DNA from: Microbacterium sp.
GTDB lineage: Bacteria; Actinomycetota; Actinomycetes; Actinomycetales; Microbacteriaceae
Assembly (NCBI GenBank): GCA_031277885.1
Contig: JAITLM010000212.1
Coordinates: forward strand, 1 to 34,754
Length of the DNA stretch: 34,754 nt
Direction: 5' to 3'
The notes under the pieces were generated by a model. The model did no database searches, had not been told where the DNA came from, and worked only from the letters and a program-made list of their open reading frames with translations. Each line of letters begins with the position of its first letter. Position 1 is the first letter of the stretch. Below, piece after piece: positions 1 through 6,986 of this stretch. The position numbers and the translations under genes are program-made.

Positions 1-100
1 CACGGCCCGGCCCCCCCCCGGGCCCCCCCCCCGGCAGTCGCCCCCCCGCCACCCCCCGCCCCGGCCCGGGGGGGGGCGGGGCCGGGCCACACCCCCGGGA
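1..100. other. Low-complexity C/G homopolymer edge
   Basis: The first hundred or so bases consist of long C and G runs with almost no A or T. The sequence beyond them is normal coding DNA. The reading frame of the acyltransferase gene stays open through it, but the translated residues are only Gly, Pro, Arg and Trp runs that look nothing like a membrane protein. It is best read as sequencing or assembly error at a contig end rather than biology. Confidence 0.7.
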
Positions 101-806
101 TCTCCTCGGCCCCGGCGGCCCTCACGGCCGCGAACGCGGCCAGGTACAGCACGACCCACCCGGTCGCGAGCAGAGGGCGCGGCCGGGCGGCAAACCCGAT
201 GATCTGCCGGGAGAAGGACGTGCCGAGGAGGAAGTAGAGCAGGTTGGCCAGCAGCGATCCGCGGTTGCTCACGACGTCGACGAGTCCCGCTCCGACGGCG
301 GTCGTCAGCGCGGCGGCGGCCGCCAGCGGGATCCAGACGGGCAGCCGGCGCAGCCCCTTGGCGACGAGGAAGTAGAGCGCGAGGGCGTACAGGTACCAGG
401 CGTTCGGAGGGCTGATCGTGATCGCGTCGACGAACTCCGCGACGGATCTCGGCACGAGCGTCGGGAAGTCGGGGAACGCCCACATCGTCGCCATGTGGAT
501 GAGCGTCCAGAGCAGATACAGATACAGGAAGCGCAGGACACGGCTGCGGAACACGGCGGCCCACGGCCGCGCGATCGCGTTCGCGGCGAAGCAGCCGGAG
601 ATGAGGAAGAACAGCGGCATCCGCACCGGGTAGGCGAGGTCGGAGATCAGGCCCCAGGCGCCGGGGATCGGCAGGCCGATGCGCCAGTCGATCGTGAGGT
701 AGCTCTTCATCACCACGTGCCAGAACACGACGAGGACGATCAACAGCCCCTTGGCGGCATCCGCCCAGTCCAGCCGGGTCTTCGGTGCGGGCTCGGCGAC
801 CGTCAT
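1..806 (-). CDS. Acyltransferase-3 family membrane protein (3' end missing)
   Basis: The ATG at 804-806 opens a frame that runs off the left edge; it is trustworthy only down to about base 100, giving some 235 residues. The N-terminus reads LDWADAAKGLLIVLVVFWHV, the acyltransferase-3 hallmark of a first membrane helix carrying an early Asp and a late His. Several further hydrophobic helices follow. Members move acyl groups onto extracytoplasmic sugars or peptidoglycan, and the same fold forms the membrane half of VanT serine racemases. Its start codon overlaps the stop of the upstream D-Ala-D-X ligase gene by four bases (ATGA), so the two are probably translationally coupled. The family is clear; acceptor and donor are unknown. 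Confidence 0.75.
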   Translation of the reverse strand, partial: MTVAEPAPKTRLDWADAAKGLLIVLVVFWHVVMKSYLTIDWRIGLPIPGAWGLISDLAYPVRMPLFFLISGCFAANAIARPWAAVFRSRVLRFLYLYLLWTLIHMATMWAFPDFPTLVPRSVAEFVDAITISPPNAWYLYALALYFLVAKGLRRLPVWIPLAAAAALTTAVGAGLVDVVSNRGSLLANLLYFLLGTSFSRQIIGFAARPRPLLATGWVVLYLAAFAAVRAAGAEEIPGVWPGPAPPRAGAGGGGGATAGGGARGGAGP

Positions 807-1801
807 GCGGTCGCCCCGGTCCGCTGCGGCGCCTCCTCCTGGGCGGGCGAAAGCACCGCGTCGAGGAGCTCCGCGACCAGGCCGGTGTAGTCGAGACCGA
901 TCGCCGCGTACATCAGCGGCACCTGCGAGCGCTCGGTCATCCCGGGCGCCGTGTTCACCTCGTTGAGCACGGGACCGTCCGCGGTCACGAAGAAGTCGAA
1001 GCGGGCGACTCCCGCGCACCCCAGCGCCGTGTAGAGCCGCATCGCCGCCGAGCGGACGGCCGCGCCCTCGGCGTCGCCGATCCGGGCGGGCACCGTGAAC
1101 ACGGCGCTGCCGTCGTACTTCTCCGTCGCGCCGAACACGCCACCGGACGGCACTCCGATCTCGAGCGCGGCGCCGAGGCGCAGCGCTCCGTGCCGATCAC
1201 GGAAGACGGCGACGTCCACCTCCCGCCCCGCGACGTACTCCTCGATCAGGACCGGATCCCCGAACGCCCTGGCGCGCTCGACCGCGCCGGCGACGCCGTC
1301 CAGGTCGGAGACGAGGAAGACCCCGTTGCTGGATCCGCCGCTCGCGGGCTTCACGACGAGGGGCGGCGTCAGGCCGGTGGTCACCGCCTCGGATCCGGAC
1401 GCGACGAGACGCCCGCTCGCCGTCGCGATGCCCAGCGATGCGGCGACCAGCTTCGTCGCCTGCTTGTCCATCCCCAGCGCGCCCGCGCGCACCGGGGAGC
1501 CGGCGGAGGGCACTCCGCAGAGCTCCAGCAGACCGGCGATCGCGCCGTCCTCGCCCCGGACGCCGTGCAGCATCGGGATCGCCGCATCGCAGCCCGCCAG
1601 CAGCTCGATCGCGCGATGGGCGGGCAGCACCGTGCCGCGCTCGTCCCGCCACGCGCCGTCCTCGCCGATCGTGAGCGGGACCGCGGTGTGGCTCAGCGCG
1701 CGGACAGCGCGCGCGACGGCGGCCGCAGAGGCGAGGGAGACCGTGTGCTCGTCGTTCGCGCCGCCTCCGATGACGGCGATCCGGCGGGTGTGCTGAGGCA
1801 T
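803..1801 (-). CDS. D-alanine--D-alanine (or D-Ala--D-Ser) ligase-like ATP-grasp enzyme
   Basis: This 332-residue protein belongs to the Ddl/Van ligase family, which joins D-Ala to a second D-residue with ATP for peptidoglycan precursors. Visible features are the N-terminal GG..DEH.VS motif (E18), HGVRGEDG at 80-86, Lys151 and Ser157-Ser158, the omega-loop EKY with Lys228-Tyr229, and metal ligands D269, E281 and N283 in NEVNTAPGMT. The Lys-Tyr pair argues for a D-Ala or D-Ser acceptor rather than VanA-type D-Lac. The position matching E. coli DdlB Leu282 appears to be Gln293, which is unusual. The start at MPQHTRR fits the family N-terminus. It lies in an alr-ddl-acyltransferase operon, overlapping its upstream neighbour by 109 bases. 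This may be a second, specialised ligase rather than the housekeeping copy. Confidence 0.85.
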   Translation of the reverse strand: MPQHTRRIAVIGGGANDEHTVSLASAAAVARAVRALSHTAVPLTIGEDGAWRDERGTVLPAHRAIELLAGCDAAIPMLHGVRGEDGAIAGLLELCGVPSAGSPVRAGALGMDKQATKLVAASLGIATASGRLVASGSEAVTTGLTPPLVVKPASGGSSNGVFLVSDLDGVAGAVERARAFGDPVLIEEYVAGREVDVAVFRDRHGALRLGAALEIGVPSGGVFGATEKYDGSAVFTVPARIGDAEGAAVRSAAMRLYTALGCAGVARFDFFVTADGPVLNEVNTAPGMTERSQVPLMYAAIGLDYTGLVAELLDAVLSPAQEEAPQRTGATA

Positions 1802-2949
1802 GCGGTCTCTCCAGGGAGCGAGGTCGTGGGGTGGTTCGAGGTATCGAGGGCGCGGTGGATCCGAGAGCTCCGGGAGCCGACCGCGGTGACGATCTCGTGC
1901 TCGATCGTGTGCGACCAGGCCGCCCAGTCGGCGACCGTCGGCTCGCCGTCCCGGCCCGGGCCGAAGACCGTGACGCGCTCCCCCGGCCGCAGGAGCATGT
2001 CCCCGGTGTCGACGACGACCATGTCCATCGAGAACCTGCCCACGAGCGGCCGGCGCGTGCCGCGCGCGAGCACCTCCGCCCGTCCGGACGCCGCACGGGG
2101 CAGCCCGTCGGCGTAGCCGAGCGGCAGCAGCGCGAGGTGCGTGCGCTCCGGGGTGACGAAGTCGTGACCGTATCCGACGCCGGTGCCCGCGGGCGCCTCG
2201 CGGGACGACACGACGGTCGAGGTCAGGGTCAGGGCGGGCCGCAGCACCTCCGTCGTGTGCGAAGGGTCGATGCCGAACAGCCCGGCCCCGATCCGGTGCG
2301 GGCCATACCCGGCACCGGCGCCCGTAATCGTCGCGGCCGTGGCCGCGAGATGCAGGAGGTGCGGGCGCAGACCGCGACGACGCGCCGTGCGGATCGCGTT
2401 CTCGAACACCAGGCGCTCGCGCACGTTCTGCCCGCTCAGGGGGTCGTCGGCGCAGGACATGTGCCCCATCACCCCGACCACGCGGATCGCGCCCGCCGCC
2501 TCCTGCGCGCGGGCGAGCGCGCACAGGGTCGCCCAGTCCGGCGGCGGGCAGCCGTCGCGGCCGGTGCCGATATCGATGTGCAGGTGCACGCGGGCGACCC
2601 TCCCCGCGGCCCGCGCGGCGCCGGCGATCTCGAAGAGCAGCTCGAGGCTGGGAACGGCGAGGTCGATGCGCTCGCGGACCGCCGTCTCGAAGTCGGCGCC
2701 CGGCGGGTTGAGCCAGCTCAGGATCGGCGCGTCGACGTCCGCCTGGCGCAGCGCGAGCGCCTCGTCGACGCTCGTCACCCCGATGGACTCCGCCCCCGAC
2801 TCGAGCACCGCGGAGGTGACGTCCCCATGGCCGAACGCGTCCGCCTTGAGGACGGCCATCAGCCTTCCGCCGGACAGCGCTCGCAGGCGAGCGGTGTTCT
2901 CGCGGAGCGCGTCCTCGTGGACGACGAGTTCCGAGGCGGGTGTTCGCAT
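1693..2949 (-). CDS. alr: Alanine racemase family protein (PLP), with C-terminal extension
   Basis: The 418-residue fold-type III racemase has PLP-binding Lys35 in KADAFGHG (the usual Tyr is Phe39), the second catalytic Tyr260 in GVGYGHDF, the RIGAGLFGID loop, GYADGLPR and GRFSMDM. The family normally ends soon after the strand seen here as EIVTAVGSRSSRIHR (about residue 367). This frame continues some 50 residues further, Ser/Thr/Arg/Pro-rich, into the start of the ligase gene. That tail is probably non-functional read-through of a lost stop. Co-location with a ligase and an acyltransferase-3 protein recalls VanT, in which racemase and acyltransferase domains are fused, so Ser rather than Ala could be the substrate. 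The racemase fold is certain, the substrate is not. Confidence 0.85.
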   Translation of the reverse strand: MRTPASELVVHEDALRENTARLRALSGGRLMAVLKADAFGHGDVTSAVLESGAESIGVTSVDEALALRQADVDAPILSWLNPPGADFETAVRERIDLAVPSLELLFEIAGAARAAGRVARVHLHIDIGTGRDGCPPPDWATLCALARAQEAAGAIRVVGVMGHMSCADDPLSGQNVRERLVFENAIRTARRRGLRPHLLHLAATAATITGAGAGYGPHRIGAGLFGIDPSHTTEVLRPALTLTSTVVSSREAPAGTGVGYGHDFVTPERTHLALLPLGYADGLPRAASGRAEVLARGTRRPLVGRFSMDMVVVDTGDMLLRPGERVTVFGPGRDGEPTVADWAAWSHTIEHEIVTAVGSRSSRIHRALDTSNHPTTSLPGETACLSTPAGSPSSEAARTTSTRSPSPLRPPSRALSAR

Positions 2950-2974
2950 GGGATCGAGTCAAGCGAGCGCCGGG

Positions 2975-3003
2975 TTGCCGGAGCGTATCCGGATTTCGAT
3001 ACG
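2975..3003 (+). promoter_or_regulatory. Candidate promoter with overlapping palindrome
   Basis: Between the divergent racemase and SMP-30 genes, TTGCCG (2975-2980) and GATACG (2998-3003) are 17 bases apart, a plausible -35/-10 pair for the rightward gene. The -10 is also the right arm of an inverted repeat, CGTATC at 2984-2989 and GATACG at 2998-3003 with an 8-base spacer. This could be a repressor site. It does not resemble the TGCTATAGCA sites found elsewhere in the region. Confidence 0.4.
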
Positions 3004-3064
3004 GGCACGATATGGACGCGGCTCTGGTGCCTGCGGGGCGGCGGCCTTTGCCAGGATGGGATCC

Positions 3065-3943
3065 ATGCCCGCCACCCCGCACCGCAGCACCGGGATGCAC
3101 GTCGAGAACGTGACCGGCCCCGTCGCGCACCACGCGGAGGGCCCGGTCTGGTGGCCGGGATGGGGCGGGCTGCGCTGGGTCGACGGCGAGGCGGGCGACC
3201 TGCTGACGCTGTCCGACGAGGGCGTGCATCGGATGCACGTGGACGACGCGTATCTCGCGTTCCTGCGCCCGCGGAGGAACGGCGGATTCGTGGCCGTCGG
3301 CGCGCACGACCTGTATCTCGCGGGGGCCCCGGAGGAGACCCCGCGCCCCGTCGCGCGCCTCGTCGGCGATCCCGCGGTGCGGATGAACGACGGAGGCTGC
3401 GATCCGCAGGGACGTCTGCTCGCCGGATCCATGGCGTACGACGCATCCCCCGGAGCCGGCGCCCTGCTCCGCGTCGACGCCGACCTCGCGGTGGCACCGC
3501 TGCTGCCCTCCGTCACCGTCTCCAACGGCATCGCGTTCTCTCCCGGCGGCGAGCGCGCGTACTACATCGACAGCATGTCCCACCGCGTCGACGTGCTCGA
3601 GTTCGAAGACGGGGAGCTGGTCGAGCGCCGCGTGCTCGCCGAGGTGCCGGCGGCGGACGGCGTTCCGGACGGACTCACGGTCGCCGCCGACGGCAGCGTC
3701 TGGGTGGCGGTCTGGGGCGCGGGCCGGGTGATCGGCCTCGACGCCTCCGGTGCCGAGATCGCCCGCATCACCCTTCCCGTCCCCCAGGTGAGCGCGTGCA
3801 CGTTCGGCGGGGACGACCTCGGCACGCTCTTCATCACGACCTCGGCCCAGGGGCTGGCCTCGAGCCACGGGACCGAGGCGGGGAGCGTCTACGCCGTGCG
3901 CCCCGGCGTGCACGGACTGCCTGTCCTCCCGTTCGCAGGATGA
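3065..3943 (+). CDS. SMP-30/gluconolactonase family lactonase
   Basis: A 292-residue six-bladed beta-propeller protein of the SMP-30/gluconolactonase/LRE family, whose members open aldonolactones to aldonic acids using one divalent metal. The expected metal ligands are present: Glu25 in AEGPVWW, Asn154 in VSNGIAFS and Asp202 in VPDGLTVA, with the supporting RMND at 106-109. I chose the ATG at 3065 because AGGATGGG lies just upstream; ATGs at 3056 and 3095 are alternatives in the same frame. No signal peptide is seen. It is convergent with the FAH-family hydrolase (16 bases apart) and fits the lactonase step of the sugar-acid route proposed for this region. Its promoter lacks the GntR-type palindrome. 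Confidence 0.85.
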   Translation: MPATPHRSTGMHVENVTGPVAHHAEGPVWWPGWGGLRWVDGEAGDLLTLSDEGVHRMHVDDAYLAFLRPRRNGGFVAVGAHDLYLAGAPEETPRPVARLVGDPAVRMNDGGCDPQGRLLAGSMAYDASPGAGALLRVDADLAVAPLLPSVTVSNGIAFSPGGERAYYIDSMSHRVDVLEFEDGELVERRVLAEVPAADGVPDGLTVAADGSVWVAVWGAGRVIGLDASGAEIARITLPVPQVSACTFGGDDLGTLFITTSAQGLASSHGTEAGSVYAVRPGVHGLPVLPFAG

Positions 3944-3959
3944 CCGGGGCGGGATCCGC

Positions 3960-4817
3960 TCAGCCCTCCCGCGCCCGCAGGACGCGCTGCCGCTGGGACC
4001 CCAGCCCGTCGATCTCGATCCGCATCTCGTCGCCCTCGCGCAGGTAGGGGAACCGGCCCGAGAGCGCCACCCCCTGAGGCGTGCCGGTGTTGATCACGTC
4101 TCCGGGCTCCAGCACCATGAACCGGCTGATCTCGTGGACGAGCCGCAGCACGGGGAAGATCATGTCGGCCGTGGACGAGTCCTGCCGGGGTTCGCCGTTC
4201 ACGAACGAGCGGAGCCGCAGAGCCTGCGGATCGACCTCCTCGGCGGGCACGAGCACCGGCCCCAGCGGGTTGAAGGTCTCCGCGCACTTGCCCTTCGACC
4301 ACTGCCCGCCGGACACGTCGAGCTGATAGGCGCGCTCTGAGACGTCGTTCGAGACCGCGTATCCGGCGATCACGGCGCGCGCGTCCTCGGGCGAGGAGAG
4401 GTATCGCGCCGTGCGCCCGATGACGACGGCGAGCTCGACCTCCCAGTCGACCTTCTCCGCGCCGGGCGGGAGCAGCACCACGTCGTCGGGCCCGACGATC
4501 GTGTTCGGGTGCTTGAAGAACAGCACCGGATCCGACGGCGGCAGGGATCCCGACTCCGCGGCGTGCGCGGCGTAGTTCTGCCCGACGCAGATCACCGCGG
4601 TCGGCCGCGCGACCGGAGCACCGACGCGGAGACCGCTCACGTCGACCGCCGCGAGCGTGCCGGCGGCGAGGGCGGCGCGCACGCGGGGGATCCCCTCCGC
4701 GGCGAGGAAGGCGCCGTCGATGTCGTCCGTGAGCGAGGAGAGGTCGCGCACGACGCCCTCATCATCGCGGACGAACGGCCGCTCGGCTCCCGGTGCTCCG
4801 AGGCGCATCAGCTCCAT
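3960..4817 (-). CDS. Fumarylacetoacetate hydrolase (FAH) family protein
   Basis: The 285-residue protein has the FAH fold: QNYAAHAAE (His85), the metal ligands Glu126 and Glu128 in DWEVELAVVIG, Asp158 in VSNDVSERAYQ, and GTPQGVA near the C-terminus. The family cleaves C-C bonds in 2,4-diketo or acylpyruvate compounds, or decarboxylates and isomerises related oxo-acids. Next to an enolase-superfamily dehydratase, SDRs and a lactonase, the best guess is a 2,4-diketo-3-deoxy-sugar-acid hydrolase releasing pyruvate and a hydroxy acid, as in L-fucose and L-rhamnose catabolism. It sits 26 bases downstream of a D-2-hydroxyacid dehydrogenase and probably shares its promoter at 5.8 kb. The exact substrate cannot be read from sequence. 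Confidence 0.85.
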   Translation of the reverse strand: MELMRLGAPGAERPFVRDDEGVVRDLSSLTDDIDGAFLAAEGIPRVRAALAAGTLAAVDVSGLRVGAPVARPTAVICVGQNYAAHAAESGSLPPSDPVLFFKHPNTIVGPDDVVLLPPGAEKVDWEVELAVVIGRTARYLSSPEDARAVIAGYAVSNDVSERAYQLDVSGGQWSKGKCAETFNPLGPVLVPAEEVDPQALRLRSFVNGEPRQDSSTADMIFPVLRLVHEISRFMVLEPGDVINTGTPQGVALSGRFPYLREGDEMRIEIDGLGSQRQRVLRAREG

Positions 4818-4843
4818 GAGGGTCCTCTCCGTTCTCCGGCGCG

Positions 4844-5818
4844 TCAGCGCGCCGCGTAGGCACGGTCGACGATGGCGGGCACGTCGTCCCCGGCGAGGAA
4901 GCGGATCACGTTGTCGGCGGCGTGAACCGGAAGGTCCTCCAGCGCCTCCGGCGAGTACCAGGCGGCGTGCGGGCTGAGCAGCACATGCGGTGCGGCGCGC
5001 AACGGGGAGTCCGCCCCCAGCGGCTCGCTCTCGAAGACGTCCAGCGCCGCGGCTCCGACCTGGCCCGACCTCAGCGCGTCGACCAGGGCCGCCTCGTCGA
5101 TCAGCGCCCCGCGGCAGGTGTTCACCACGACGGCACCCTCCTTCATGCGCGCGAGCGCAGCGGCGTCGATCAGATGCCTCGTCTCCTCCGTGAGCGGAAC
5201 GTGCAGCGTGAGGATGTCGGCGGCGGCGATCGCGTCATCGAGAGACACCGGCTCGCAGCCCGCGTCCCGGACGGCCTCGGACGAGGCGTACGGGTCGGCC
5301 ACCAGGACGCGGAAGCCGAGACCCCGCAGGCCGCGTGCGACCAGCGATCCGATCCGGCCGAATCCGAGCACCGACACCGAGGTCTGCGAGGGGCGTACGG
5401 CGAACGGCCGGGCGTCGACCGGCTTCCAGACGCCCGCACGCAGCGCCTGGTCGTACGCCGGCAGCCCTCGCCCCTGCGCCATGATCATGGCGACCGTGTG
5501 CGCGGCGACCTCCTCGATGCAGTATCCGGGAGTGTTCGCGACCGCGATCCCGCGCTCGGTCGCGGCGGCGACGTCGATCATGTCGTATCCGATGCCGAGC
5601 CTGCTGATGACGCGCAGCCGGGGCATCCGATCCATCAGCGCACCGTCGATGCGGCGCCACTGCACGATCAGGGCCTCGGCGTCGGCGCCGAGCGCGGCGA
5701 GCGCATCGTCGCTCGTATCGTTCGCGCGGACCGCGCTGATTCCGGCGGAACGCAGCGTCCGCTCCGCGGCGTCACCGGGCAGGTCGCAGTCGGTGATGAG
5801 GGTCAGGGGCTGAGTCAT
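4844..5818 (-). CDS. D-2-hydroxyacid dehydrogenase (NAD-dependent, C-terminal-binding-protein-like)
   Basis: A 324-residue D-isomer-specific 2-hydroxyacid dehydrogenase. The nucleotide-binding GFGRIG is at 152-157 and the catalytic triad is Arg236 (NTCRGALID), Glu265 (VFESEPL) and His284 (SPHAAW). Such enzymes interconvert 2-keto acids and D-2-hydroxy acids. Here it may process the hydroxy acid or glyoxylate released by the co-transcribed FAH-family hydrolase downstream. No Shine-Dalgarno precedes the ATG. A TATAGC hexamer inside a TGCTATAGCA palindrome ends 9 bases before it, so the transcript may be leaderless or nearly so. Control by the GntR regulator at 17.7 kb is inferred from this shared palindrome. 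Confidence 0.85.
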   Translation of the reverse strand: MTQPLTLITDCDLPGDAAERTLRSAGISAVRANDTSDDALAALGADAEALIVQWRRIDGALMDRMPRLRVISRLGIGYDMIDVAAATERGIAVANTPGYCIEEVAAHTVAMIMAQGRGLPAYDQALRAGVWKPVDARPFAVRPSQTSVSVLGFGRIGSLVARGLRGLGFRVLVADPYASSEAVRDAGCEPVSLDDAIAAADILTLHVPLTEETRHLIDAAALARMKEGAVVVNTCRGALIDEAALVDALRSGQVGAAALDVFESEPLGADSPLRAAPHVLLSPHAAWYSPEALEDLPVHAADNVIRFLAGDDVPAIVDRAYAAR

Positions 5819-5826
5819 GTCGTGAA

Positions 5827-5844
5827 TGCTATAGCATCTAGCAA
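5827..5844. promoter_or_regulatory. GntR-type operator site A (TGCTATAGCA plus half-site)
   Basis: TGCTATAGCA at 5827-5836 is a perfect 10-base palindrome followed by a further TAGCA half-site (TAGCATCTAGCAA, half-sites 7 bases apart). Seventeen of 18 bases match site D at 17625-17642. It lies just upstream of the leftward hydroxyacid dehydrogenase start, and its TATAGC core could double as that gene's -10. Confidence 0.7.
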
Positions 5845-5876
5845 TCGCGGAGCCAGAATTTCTTCACGCGCAGATT

Positions 5877-5886
5877 TGCTATAGCG
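5877..5886. promoter_or_regulatory. GntR-type operator site B / putative leaderless -10
   Basis: TGCTATAGCG is a one-mismatch copy of the regional palindrome, 8 bases before the ATG of the rightward SDR gene. TATAGC at 5880-5885 fits a -10 whose transcript would begin at or next to that ATG. No ribosome-binding site is present, consistent with a leaderless start. No clear -35 is seen. Confidence 0.6.
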
Positions 5887-5893
5887 TTTTCCC

Positions 5894-6643
5894 ATGACTG
5901 CTCGCCGTGCCCTCATCACCGGCGCGAGCTCCGGCATCGGAGCCGCGGCCGCCCTCGAACTCGCCCGCGCCGGAGGCGCGATCTGGATCACCTACGCCGG
6001 ACGCGCGGCGGAGGCTTCGAGGGTCGCGGACGAGTGCCGCGCCGCCGGATCCCCCGACGTGCGCGTGTCGCGCCTGGACCTGCGGGATCCGTCGTCGATC
6101 GAGGATCTGATCTCCGAGATCGAGGAGTCCTGGGGTGCGCTCGAGGTCCTCGTCAACAACGGCGGCGTCTGCCCCTACATCCCGTTCGAGGACATCGAGA
6201 TCGACGACTGGGATCTGGTGCTCGAGACCAACGCGCGCGGCACGTTCCTGCTGACCCGCGCCGCCCTCCCGCTGCTGCGCGCCGCGGGCGGCGACAGATC
6301 CGTCGTCAACATCTCCTCGATCGCCGGGCAGGTCGGCGCCCTGCAGACCGGCATGCACTACGCCGCGAGCAAGGGGGCCCTGCTCGCGATCACCCGCAGC
6401 TTCGCCCGCCTGCTGGCCGGCGAGGGGATCCGGGTGAACGCGGTGACGCCCGGCCCCGTCGCGAGCGCGATCACCGATCAGCTCCAGGGCGAGGGCCGCG
6501 AGAAGCTCGCCGGGTCCATCCCTCTCGGCGACTTCGGCGAGCCGCAGGACGTCGCCTGGATCATCGCCTCGCTCGCCTCGGAGCGCGCCCGTTTCATCAC
6601 CGGCGCCACCTACGACGTCAACGGAGGAGTTCGCATTGACTGA
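5894..6643 (+). CDS. Short-chain dehydrogenase/reductase (SDR)
   Basis: This 249-residue classical SDR has the NAD(P)-binding GASSGIG at 10-16, NNGG at 88-91, and catalytic Ser142, Tyr156 and Lys160 (YAASK), and it ends in the usual DVNGG region. It oxidises or reduces a hydroxyl/keto group, probably of a sugar or sugar acid given its neighbours. Its start is separated from site B by 7 bases with no Shine-Dalgarno, pointing to leaderless translation. The downstream SnoaL-like gene begins inside its last codons, so the pair forms a two-gene operon divergent from the hydroxyacid dehydrogenase/FAH pair and probably under the same GntR control. Confidence 0.87.
   Translation: MTARRALITGASSGIGAAAALELARAGGAIWITYAGRAAEASRVADECRAAGSPDVRVSRLDLRDPSSIEDLISEIEESWGALEVLVNNGGVCPYIPFEDIEIDDWDLVLETNARGTFLLTRAALPLLRAAGGDRSVVNISSIAGQVGALQTGMHYAASKGALLAITRSFARLLAGEGIRVNAVTPGPVASAITDQLQGEGREKLAGSIPLGDFGEPQDVAWIIASLASERARFITGATYDVNGGVRID
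6623..6629 (+). promoter_or_regulatory. Strong RBS deciding a TTG start
   Basis: GGAGGAG lies within the last codons of the SDR gene, 6 bases before TTG at 6636-6638. This spacing supports TTG as the genuine initiation codon of the SnoaL-like gene. Confidence 0.7.
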
Positions 6644-6977
6644 CCGCATCCGCACGGCCCTGGACACCGTCCACGCCCAGCTCGACGCCTTCAACGCGCA
6701 CGACCTGGACGCCTTCGTCGCGACCTATGCGGCCGATGCCGTCATCGTCGGCGTCGCGCCGGAGCCGATCATCGGGGCCGCGGCCATCCGCGCCTTCTAC
6801 GAGCCTCGGCTGCGGAACCCCGAGCTCTCCTGCACGATCGACGACAGCGTCCTGTTCGGCACGCGCTGGGTCGTCGCCCAGGAGCAGGTCGTCAACGCGG
6901 GCGTCGCCACCGAGACGATCGCGACCTTCGACGTCGTGGACGGCCTGATCTCCCGGGCCTCGATGCTGAAGGCCTGA
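6636..6977 (+). CDS. SnoaL-like / NTF2-fold small protein
   Basis: A 113-residue protein with the SnoaL/NTF2-like pattern: an N-terminal helix ending in FNAHDLDAFVATYAADAVIVG, then an alternating beta-sheet portion with IIGAAAIRAFYEPRL. The fold forms a hydrophobic cone used by isomerases, dehydratases or simple binding proteins. Start is TTG, supported by the strong upstream GGAGGAG, and overlaps the SDR stop by 8 bases, so translation is coupled. Its role with the SDR is unknown; it might isomerise or dehydrate the SDR product. It is convergent with the next SDR, 9 bases away. Confidence 0.75.
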   Translation: MTDRIRTALDTVHAQLDAFNAHDLDAFVATYAADAVIVGVAPEPIIGAAAIRAFYEPRLRNPELSCTIDDSVLFGTRWVVAQEQVVNAGVATETIATFDVVDGLISRASMLKA

Positions 6978-6986
6978 CCCCGCCCC

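Noticed and set aside
803..1801. VanA-type D-Ala-D-Lac ligase
   Set aside because: The omega-loop Lys-Tyr pair of D-Ala/D-Ser ligases is present, and no VanH- or VanX-like gene is in the window. The hydroxyacid dehydrogenase at 4.8-5.8 kb belongs to another operon.
803..3913. A minus-strand open frame of over 1000 codons spanning ligase, racemase and lactonase loci
   Set aside because: Only its last 332 residues (the ligase) have family features. The rest is an Arg/Ala/Pro/Gly-rich shadow of the racemase and lactonase genes, as expected at high GC.
785..4047. Long plus-strand open frames opposite the racemase and ligase genes
   Set aside because: Low-complexity Arg/Asp/Gly-rich translations with no domain signatures; antisense shadows of well-supported genes.
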